From assembly GCA_900319985.1 (NCBI GenBank), contig ONQL01000079.1, positions 1-6,009 of the forward strand: 6,009 nt of DNA, written 5' to 3'. A model generated the notes under the pieces. The model worked only from the letters and a program-made list of their open reading frames with translations. It did no database searches and was not told where the DNA came from. A program made the position numbers and the translations under genes. Positions 1-4,313 of this stretch are shown one piece after another. Each line of letters opens with the position of its first letter. Position 1 is the first letter of the stretch. This DNA comes from an uncultured Methanobrevibacter sp. GTDB lineage: Archaea; Methanobacteriota; Methanobacteria; Methanobacteriales; Methanobacteriaceae.

Positions 1-426
1 TAATACTTTTAAGATGTCGGAGTTGAAAATAGCCATTTCAGTTGGGTCTAACCATTCTCTTTTTGCACCAATCATTGGGTCAGACATTACGATAATGTAA
101 CCGAGGCCTTGTTCATCCATTTCATCTTTTTTACCTTTACCAGGTGCGTCACCAACGATAATAGCAGGGATGTCTTTTGCAGATAACATTTCTCTTGCTT
201 TAGCTGGTCCAGGTGCTCCTGGGTTTGGGCTAATGAAAATTGCAAAGTCAGGTTCGAAAGCGTCTATTTTAGGTACAACGTCTTCTACTTGTTCTGGGTT
301 CATTTTTGCTCCAGATCCAAAAGTTCTTACATCGATATTTGGTCTGTCTGCTCTTTCGTCTAACAATAGGTCAATTACTGGTGAAGTACCAATATTACCA
401 CTTTTAATAATAGCAATTTTAGATAT
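1..426 (-). CDS. mtd: F420-dependent methylene-tetrahydromethanopterin dehydrogenase, N-terminal half (partial)
   Basis: Mtd reversibly reduces methenyl-H4MPT to methylene-H4MPT with coenzyme F420H2, a cytoplasmic step of CO2-reducing methanogenesis. About 140 codons read without a stop and the C-terminal half lies beyond the left edge (the family is about 275 residues). Counting from an ATA at 424-426, recognisable family blocks are KSGNIGTSPV (8-17), DERADRPNIDV (21-31), FISPNPGAPGPAKARE (64-79), IVGDAPGKGKKDE (90-102), GLGYIIVMSDPMIGAKREW (107-125) and LDPTEMAIFNSD (126-137). The start is odd. The frame is closed upstream by TAA at 451-453, and none of the codons before the conserved KIAIIKSGNIG block is ATG, GTG or TTG. 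No GGTGA-like ribosome binding site is present either. ATA at 424-426 is the positional best guess, since family proteins begin one to three residues before this Lys. It could be a non-AUG start, a sequence error or a damaged 5' end. The identification is firm; the start is not. Confidence 0.9.
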   Translation of the reverse strand, partial: MSKIAIIKSGNIGTSPVIDLLLDERADRPNIDVRTFGSGAKMNPEQVEDVVPKIDAFEPDFAIFISPNPGAPGPAKAREMLSAKDIPAIIVGDAPGKGKKDEMDEQGLGYIIVMSDPMIGAKREWLDPTEMAIFNSDILKVL

Positions 427-447
427 TAATAACTTTAATTCAAAAAC

Positions 448-455
448 TATTTAAA
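448..455 (-). promoter_or_regulatory. Candidate TATA box for mtd
   Basis: The minus strand reads TTTAAATA here, close to the archaeal TATA consensus. Its centre is about 26 bases upstream of the ATA at 424-426, so transcription from it would begin almost at the first codon and give a leaderless mRNA. Other AT-rich boxes lie upstream, for example around 580-590 on the minus strand, so the assignment is tentative. Confidence 0.3.
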
Positions 456-672
456 TTTTATTATTTAATATTTTTAATCAATTAAATAATTATTAATATG
501 AATACTATTCATTATTTTAATTTAATCTGCTATTTTTTATACAAACTATAATAAAATTAGGATTTTCTTAATAAAGTATATGTCATTTTTTGTTATTTTC
601 AGTGAAAAAACAGCTATCGAAATTAATGAAAAAGTTACCTAAAATGATAAAATTTTAAAAATTAGAAATCAG
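456..672. other. AT-rich non-coding spacer between mtd and tRNA-Val
   Basis: No convincing gene is seen on either strand. The spacer is the mtd upstream region on minus and also carries the oligo-T run that probably ends the tRNA transcript (minus strand, about 650-664). A 13-codon ATG frame on minus at 512-474 lacks a ribosome binding site and is not called. A 12-base element here (630-641) recurs inverted beyond the tRNA at 804-815. Confidence 0.6.
498..512. repeat. 7-1-7 perfect dyad in the mtd upstream spacer
   Basis: ATGAATA, a central C, then TATTCAT: two 7-base arms in perfect inverted symmetry, about 75-85 bases upstream of the presumed mtd start. The form fits a small homodimeric regulator's operator. 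In sequence this AT-rich such dyads also arise by chance, so no function is assigned. Confidence 0.25.
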
Positions 673-744
673 TGGTTCCGACGAGATTCGAACTCGTGAT
701 CCCCTCCTTGTAAGGGAGGTATCATACCACTAGACCACGGAACC
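673..744 (-). tRNA. tRNA-Val (anticodon UAC)
   Basis: Seventy-two bases on minus fold as a complete tRNA. The acceptor stem GGTTCCG (744-738) pairs with CGGAACC, followed by discriminator A (673). There is a D arm with AGTGGTA, an anticodon stem CCTCC/GGAGG around loop CTTACAA, and a T arm ACGAG-TTCGAAT-CTCGT. The loop places TAC at positions 34-36, reading the valine codon GUA and probably other GUN codons. CCA is not encoded (the minus strand continues CTGATT), so it must be added enzymatically. No intron is present. A TATA box lies at the expected distance upstream. Confidence 0.97.
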
Positions 745-768
745 AACAAACAATATTATGATTTTATT

Positions 769-778
769 AATATATAAA
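769..778 (-). promoter_or_regulatory. TATA box of tRNA-Val
   Basis: The minus strand reads TTTATATATT, a near-perfect archaeal TATA box. Its centre lies about 29 bases upstream of the first tRNA base (744), the usual spacing for a start a few bases before the mature 5' end. Confidence 0.7.
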
Positions 779-812
779 CATTTCGGTTATATTTGATTTA
801 ATGTAGGTAACT

Positions 813-820
813 TTTATAAT
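813..820 (+). promoter_or_regulatory. Candidate TATA box for ilvE-uppP
   Basis: TTTATAAT is centred about 46 bases before the ilvE ATG, predicting a start near 843 and a leader of about 20 bases that includes the ribosome binding site. It directly follows the element TAGGTAACTTTT (804-815, overlapping by three bases), whose inverted copy lies on the other side of the tRNA. Confidence 0.45.
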
Positions 821-862
821 ATGAACAATATACTTATTATTATAAAAAAATGATGTGATAAA

Positions 863-1786
863 ATGGCTTGGGATGACACAGCTAGTAAAATATGGATAGA
901 TGGAAACATGGTTGATTGGAAAGATGCAAATATTCATGTACTTTCTCATGTTGTCCATTACGGTACAAGTGTTTTTGAAGGTATTCGCGCATACAAAAAC
1001 GAAAAAGGCGTTGCGGTATTCCGTTTAAAAGAACACGTACAACGTTTATTTGACTCTGCAAAAATTTATAAAATTGATATTCCGTTTACACAAGAGGAAA
1101 TTGAAGAAGCGATTTTAGAAACCGTTAGAGTAAATGATTTAGACGGTTGCTACATACGCCCTATTGTATTTAGGGGATACGGTGAGCTTGGTGTAAATCC
1201 TTTAAACTGTCCTGTTAATGTGGTTATTGCTGCATGGGAATGGGGATCATATTTAGGAGAAGAAGGAATGGCTAATGGTGTAGATATCGGTGTTTCATCA
1301 TGGAGAAAACCTGCACCTGATACTTTCCCTGCTCTTGCTAAGTGTGGTGCAAATTATATGAATTCCCAATTAGCTAAAATGGAAGCTATTGACAACGGAT
1401 ATGATGAAGCGATTATGCTTGATTATGAAGGTCATGTTTCTGAAGGTAGTGGAGAAAACATTTTCCTTGTTGAAGGGGAAAAATTGTTCACTCCAGCAAT
1501 GTCCTCATCAAACCTTAAAGGTATTACCAGGGACACAATCATGACTCTTGCTCGTGATTTAGGTTATGACGTTGTTGAAGAAATAATATCTAGAGAAAGA
1601 TTATACTCAGCAGATGAGGTATTTTTCACTGGAACCGCTGCTGAAGTAACTCCTATACGTTCAATCGACCACAGAACAATAGGCGCAGGCAAAAGAGGAC
1701 CAATCTCTGAAAAATTACAGAAAACTTTCTTTGATGTTGTTGAAGCTAAATCAGAAGACAAATACAACTGGTTATCTTATATTTAA
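863..1786 (+). CDS. ilvE: Branched-chain amino acid aminotransferase
   Basis: This is a PLP-dependent fold-type IV aminotransferase. It moves the amino group between glutamate and the 2-oxo acids of valine, leucine and isoleucine, the last step of their synthesis in the cytoplasm. The 307 residues match the usual IlvE length. Visible hallmarks are HYGTSVFEGIRAY (32-44), YIRPIVFRGYG (97-107), the Schiff-base lysine K160 in ALAKCGANYMNSQLAK, the ring-nitrogen glutamate E194 in SEGSGENIF, LKGITRD (218-224) and the phosphate-binding block FFTGTAAEVTPI (254-265). The ATG at 863 follows TGTGAT (854-859), a near match to the archaeal GGTGAT ribosome binding site, with three bases between. The product begins MAWDDTASKIWIDG, a normal family N terminus. 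It is first of a pair with uppP. D-amino acid transaminase and aminodeoxychorismate lyase share the fold, but length and motifs favour IlvE. Confidence 0.95.
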   Translation: MAWDDTASKIWIDGNMVDWKDANIHVLSHVVHYGTSVFEGIRAYKNEKGVAVFRLKEHVQRLFDSAKIYKIDIPFTQEEIEEAILETVRVNDLDGCYIRPIVFRGYGELGVNPLNCPVNVVIAAWEWGSYLGEEGMANGVDIGVSSWRKPAPDTFPALAKCGANYMNSQLAKMEAIDNGYDEAIMLDYEGHVSEGSGENIFLVEGEKLFTPAMSSSNLKGITRDTIMTLARDLGYDVVEEIISRERLYSADEVFFTGTAAEVTPIRSIDHRTIGAGKRGPISEKLQKTFFDVVEAKSEDKYNWLSYI

Positions 1787-1797
1787 TGGTGTAGTCT

Positions 1798-2631
1798 ATG
1801 GATATACTTCAGGGAATTATTATCGGTATTGTTCAGGGGCTCACTGAATTTTTACCGGTCAGTAGTTCAGCACATTTAGTATTTATTCAAAACATTTTAG
1901 GCGTTCAAAGCTCACTTGCTTTCGATACGTTTCTTCATTTGGGATCATTGCTTGCAGTATTATGGTTCTTCCGTGCAGATATCATTAAAATGCTTTTATC
2001 ATGGTTTTCAAGTCTGTCTGATATTGTACATGGAAGATTCAGGGAAGGCTTTTATGATGATCCCTATAAAAGACTCGCATGGTATGTTATTATAGCTACA
2101 ATTCCTGTAGCTCTTGCAGGGGTATTTTTTGAAGACTCTGTCGAAGCACTGTTTTCAGGTGCACTTTATGTTCCGGCATTCTTTTTGTTTGTGACAGGTA
2201 CTATTCTTTACTTATCTCAAAGAATGACTAGTGGGAATATTAATTTCCGCAATATTACTGGAAAACATGCTTTCTTTATGGGATTAGGTCAGGCATGTGC
2301 AATTCTTCCGGGTCTTTCCCGTTCAGGTACTACAATAGCTGCGGGTCTTGTCGCCGGTTTGGATAAGGAATTTGCCGCAAAATTCAGTTTCATCTTGTCA
2401 ATTCCTGCTATTCTTGGTGCATTTATATTGCAGGTCAAGGATATTGGTTCAGCGATGGATGCAAACTTTTTACCTATCTTTTTAGGTTTTGTTGCAGCAT
2501 TTGTTTCCGGATACATTGCTATCAAATGGATGTTGGATTTAATTCAAAAAAGAAATCTGGACATTTTTGCCTACTACTGTTGGATTGTAGGTATTGTGGT
2601 GTTCATGGGTACTATTGCCCACGTATTCTAA
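1798..2631 (+). CDS. uppP: Undecaprenyl-diphosphatase (UppP/BacA family)
   Basis: This integral membrane phosphatase dephosphorylates the C55-type polyprenyl diphosphate released when carrier-linked glycans are transferred, so the lipid carrier can be reused. In Methanobacteriales the likely client is pseudomurein synthesis (inference). The length of 277 residues is typical. The first signature is QGLTEFLPVSSSAHL (13-27), with E17, the serines at 22-24 and H26. Its first acidic position is Gln (Q13xxxE17), a variant accepted in the family's (E/Q)xxxE motif. The second signature is PGLSRSGTT (171-179) with R175. Hydrophobic segments lie at about 42-58, 94-111, 123-139, 195-212, 224-246 and 258-275. 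The start follows GGTG (1788-1791) by six bases, 11 bases after the ilvE stop, so co-transcription with ilvE is likely although the pathways are unrelated. It ends 29 bases before the convergent cobT. Confidence 0.94.
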   Translation: MDILQGIIIGIVQGLTEFLPVSSSAHLVFIQNILGVQSSLAFDTFLHLGSLLAVLWFFRADIIKMLLSWFSSLSDIVHGRFREGFYDDPYKRLAWYVIIATIPVALAGVFFEDSVEALFSGALYVPAFFLFVTGTILYLSQRMTSGNINFRNITGKHAFFMGLGQACAILPGLSRSGTTIAAGLVAGLDKEFAAKFSFILSIPAILGAFILQVKDIGSAMDANFLPIFLGFVAAFVSGYIAIKWMLDLIQKRNLDIFAYYCWIVGIVVFMGTIAHVF

Positions 2632-2642
2632 AATTAAAATAT

Positions 2643-2665
2643 AATAGAGATTATGAATCTCTATT
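2643..2665. terminator. Hairpin between convergent uppP and cobT, probable bidirectional terminator
   Basis: AATAGAGATT, loop ATG, AATCTCTATT: a perfect 10-bp inverted repeat in the gap between two converging genes. T-rich sequence follows on both strands (plus, about 2664-2695; minus, about 2642-2632). The right arm contains the cobT stop codon (TAG on minus, 2661-2663). Archaeal termination relies mainly on oligo-T tracts, so the stem could instead protect mRNA 3' ends. Position and symmetry support a 3'-end role in both directions. Confidence 0.6.
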
Positions 2666-3728
2666 TACATACTTTTTCTATTTTTCTTCTTAACTTTTCT
2701 ACAGAATTTCCTAAGACGAGTGCTGTATACATTGCGCCTCCCGCTCCGGCACCTTCCTTAACAAATCCTTTCAGATAATTTTTCAATCCTTCGTGTTCTG
2801 ATTCCTCAAATCTAGGATCCACTATATTAACAGTAATGCTGTCGTCTATCTGTTTTAAAATGCCAAACAAGTCAGCGGTTTCATCACCTGCAACGTATAC
2901 TGTAGTTGCCAGGTTGATTCTTGAAAAATCAAAGTTAGGTTGAACGGATTTGATGATTGCACAGACAGCAGCCATTTGAGTTCCGCCTGCTAAGATGATA
3001 GGGATGTCTGAACCTAAAACAATTCCTGCTATTGCCGGTAGTGTTGGATCACCTACTGCTCCAATTGCCTGCATGGCATCGATATCGTCTTTTTTAGGGT
3101 CAAGTCCTGCATTTTTAAGCCCCTCGTCGACAACTTTTGTTTTCATGTCATGGGGGTTATGCGGCATGCTTCCGCTTACCTTTTCATTTGCATCATAGCC
3201 GAGAGCTTTCAATACTCCTAAAGCGGTTGTAGTTCCTGCAGCAATACTTTCACCTATGACAAGCATTTCGTGTCTTCTGGATAATTCAGCGCCTAAGTCC
3301 TTGGCGTTTTCAAATATTTCAAGAGGGTTCAATACTCCTTTTCCGGTTCTTATGTCTCTGCCGTATTCCTTTCCAAAGCTTACGTATTCAACTTCTGGTT
3401 TAATTTTGGAACCCGCATCAATTACTACAAAAGGCATTTCTGAAAGTTGAAGTGATGCTTTTGTCAATCTTGCAGGAGTTGGTGCCGCTGCATCTCCAAC
3501 TACAGTTTCTGCTGGAGCTTCACAGCATCTTACTTCGCCCAAAACCATAAATTCAACGTCAGAAGCAGGGGTATATTCAGTTAATTCTGCTGTAGGGCCT
3601 GCACCTGAAATTCCATCTATCAATGAGGTTTCAGTAGTCCCGATTGTGATTAAAAATACCGGATCTTCACAGTTCTGTAATTTTTCAGTTAGTTCGCTAG
3701 ATCCGTATGTGGTAATTCCATCAATCAT
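2661..3728 (-). CDS. cobT: Archaeal CobT-like nicotinate-nucleotide--dimethylbenzimidazole phosphoribosyltransferase
   Basis: CobT activates the cobamide lower-ligand base by moving phosphoribose from nicotinate mononucleotide to a benzimidazole, giving the alpha-riboside used in late corrinoid assembly. In Methanobacteriales the base is probably 5-hydroxybenzimidazole (family knowledge, not visible here). The 355-residue product belongs to the archaeal branch (once UPF0284). It has ITIGTTETSLIDGISGAGPTA spanning 27-47, GEVRCCEAPAETVVGDAAAPTPA across 64-86, VIGESIAAGTTTALGVLKALG across 157-177, MPHNPHDMK (188-196), GDPTLPAIAGIVLG (226-239), LAGGTQMAAV (246-255) and VKEGAGAGGAMYTAL (323-337). 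The last resembles the segment carrying the catalytic Glu of bacterial CobT, making E325 a candidate. I chose the ATG at 3726-3728 over the GTG at 3735-3737 because that GTG is part of the ribosome binding site AGGTGA. It overlaps the upstream gene by 8 bases, implying translational coupling. The membership is clear; the substrate is inferred. Confidence 0.85.
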   Translation of the reverse strand: MIDGITTYGSSELTEKLQNCEDPVFLITIGTTETSLIDGISGAGPTAELTEYTPASDVEFMVLGEVRCCEAPAETVVGDAAAPTPARLTKASLQLSEMPFVVIDAGSKIKPEVEYVSFGKEYGRDIRTGKGVLNPLEIFENAKDLGAELSRRHEMLVIGESIAAGTTTALGVLKALGYDANEKVSGSMPHNPHDMKTKVVDEGLKNAGLDPKKDDIDAMQAIGAVGDPTLPAIAGIVLGSDIPIILAGGTQMAAVCAIIKSVQPNFDFSRINLATTVYVAGDETADLFGILKQIDDSITVNIVDPRFEESEHEGLKNYLKGFVKEGAGAGGAMYTALVLGNSVEKLRRKIEKVCK

Positions 3729-4224
3729 TTTTTTCACCTAATTTCTTTAGTTGTTCTATGATAATCTTGTTTTGATTAATAATTTTCTTATTCTGATTCA
3801 TTATTTTTATTAACATTTCCCTTTCCGGAAGTTCATTGTCTGTTTTGAATGTTTGACCGTCTCTTGATCTTGCTGGGATTTTTATCTGGTCTTTTGGAGG
3901 AAGCTTATTTTCCTGTTTCGGCATTGAAGGAATCACACCTCTTGATGCACTGTCTTCTTTTGAAACGAAGTCAACATATCTGTGTGTTACCTTAATCTTT
4001 CCCCTTTCATCAAGAAGTTCCATTAATCTTTCGTCTACTTTATCAACACCTACGAGCTGTTCCTCTTCCACTTCATGGATTAATCTTTTTTGAATGTTGT
4101 ATGCATTGTATATAGGAATTCCCCTTGCCTTGCATTCGTTTTTGAACATGTCGTGAATGTTAATGTCTCCGGTCAATTGTTTTACTCTCTTTTGTTCTAA
4201 TGTATTAGCACTATAAAATCCCAT
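3721..4224 (-). CDS. Unrecognised 167-residue protein with a C-terminal coiled coil
   Basis: I do not recognise the family and assign no function. Residues 1-90 are charged and probably mostly helical (DMFKNECKARGIP, 25-37; VDERLMELLDERGKIKV, 63-79). Residues 91-130 look disordered and rich in Pro, Lys and Gln. Residues 134-163 form a regular coiled coil: L138, N145, N152 and L159 fall at a positions and I141, I148, I155 and L162 at d positions, with NQNK repeated exactly seven residues apart (143-146, 150-153). Asn at a positions is typical of parallel, GCN4-like coils that set register. There is no signal peptide, membrane segment or obvious metal site. The ATG at 4222-4224 follows AGTGA (4229-4233 on minus) by four bases. 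It leads a pair with cobT (8-base overlap) and is transcribed away from kae1-bud32, so a tie to either is possible but unproven. Clean ribosome binding site, operon position and base use like its neighbours make it a real gene. Confidence 0.8.
   Translation of the reverse strand: MGFYSANTLEQKRVKQLTGDINIHDMFKNECKARGIPIYNAYNIQKRLIHEVEEEQLVGVDKVDERLMELLDERGKIKVTHRYVDFVSKEDSASRGVIPSMPKQENKLPPKDQIKIPARSRDGQTFKTDNELPEREMLIKIMNQNKKIINQNKIIIEQLKKLGEKND
3734..3739 (-). promoter_or_regulatory. Ribosome binding site that fixes the cobT start
   Basis: The minus strand reads AGGTGA, a strong match to the archaeal anti-Shine-Dalgarno complement, five bases before ATG 3726-3728. The longest open frame would start on the GTG inside this site. 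The site argues for the ATG instead. It lies inside the last codons of the upstream gene. Confidence 0.8.
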
Positions 4225-4237
4225 ACTTTCACTTATG

Positions 4238-4255
4238 TTTTTTAAATTTAAAAAA
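4238..4255. repeat. 18-bp perfect A/T palindrome in a divergent promoter region
   Basis: TTTTTTAAATTTAAAAAA is perfectly self-complementary, 14 bases upstream of the coiled-coil protein gene and just before the kae1 TATA box. It may be part of a promoter, a binding site for a dimeric regulator, or simply an A/T tract. Confidence 0.4.
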
Positions 4256-4259
4256 TATT

Positions 4260-4267
4260 TTTATATT
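4260..4267 (+). promoter_or_regulatory. Candidate TATA box for kae1-bud32
   Basis: TTTATATT is centred about 50 bases before the preferred TTG start, predicting transcription from about 4290 and a leader of about 24 bases that carries the weak ribosome binding site GTTGAT. Confidence 0.45.
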
Positions 4268-4273
4268 TTTAGA

Positions 4274-4286
4274 TAGTAATATACTA
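4274..4286 (-). promoter_or_regulatory. Candidate TATA region for the coiled-coil gene-cobT pair
   Basis: The minus strand reads TAGTATATTACTA, with a TATA-like core about 55 bases before the ATG at 4224. This would give a leader of roughly 25-30 bases. The sequence is also a 5-3-5 dyad. The alternative, AAATTTAAA at about 4243-4250 on minus, would give a nearly leaderless mRNA, which fits less well with the ribosome binding site present. Confidence 0.3.
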
Positions 4287-4303
4287 ATTAATTAAATTTT
4301 TTA

Positions 4304-4309
4304 GTTGAT
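4304..4309 (+). promoter_or_regulatory. Ribosome binding site for the kae1 TTG start
   Basis: GTTGAT differs by one base from the GGTGAT core and ends four bases before the TTG at 4314-4316. It overlaps the other in-frame TTG (4305-4307), so choosing that upstream codon would leave the gene without this site. Confidence 0.45.
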
Positions 4310-4313
4310 TGTC

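Noticed and set aside
170..454. 94-codon plus-strand open frame opposite mtd
   Set aside because: It is the antisense shadow of mtd, has no family resemblance, and the minus-strand reading matches Mtd throughout.
474..512. 12-residue open frame upstream of mtd on minus, possible leader peptide
   Set aside because: No ribosome binding site, AT-rich chance composition, and no codon run suggesting attenuation.
427..860. CRISPR array, attachment site or mobile element around the tRNA
   Set aside because: No regular repeat-spacer pattern, no tRNA 3'-end duplication and no integrase or transposase reading frame. The only repeat is the 12-base inverted pair reported separately.
818..862. Riboswitch or T-box-like leader before ilvE
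   Set aside because: The predicted leader is only about 20 bases and AT-rich, too short for a structured regulator.
767..958. 63-codon minus-strand open frame over the ilvE 5' end
   Set aside because: It covers the tRNA/ilvE promoter region and the antisense of ilvE; low-complexity residues and no ribosome binding site.
2289..2525. Minus-strand open frame inside uppP
   Set aside because: Antisense of a well-conserved membrane protein; no independent start signal.
2995..3450. Two plus-strand open frames opposite cobT (2995-3198 and 3256-3450)
   Set aside because: Shadow frames of conserved CobT coding sequence, with no ribosome binding sites and no recognisable motifs.
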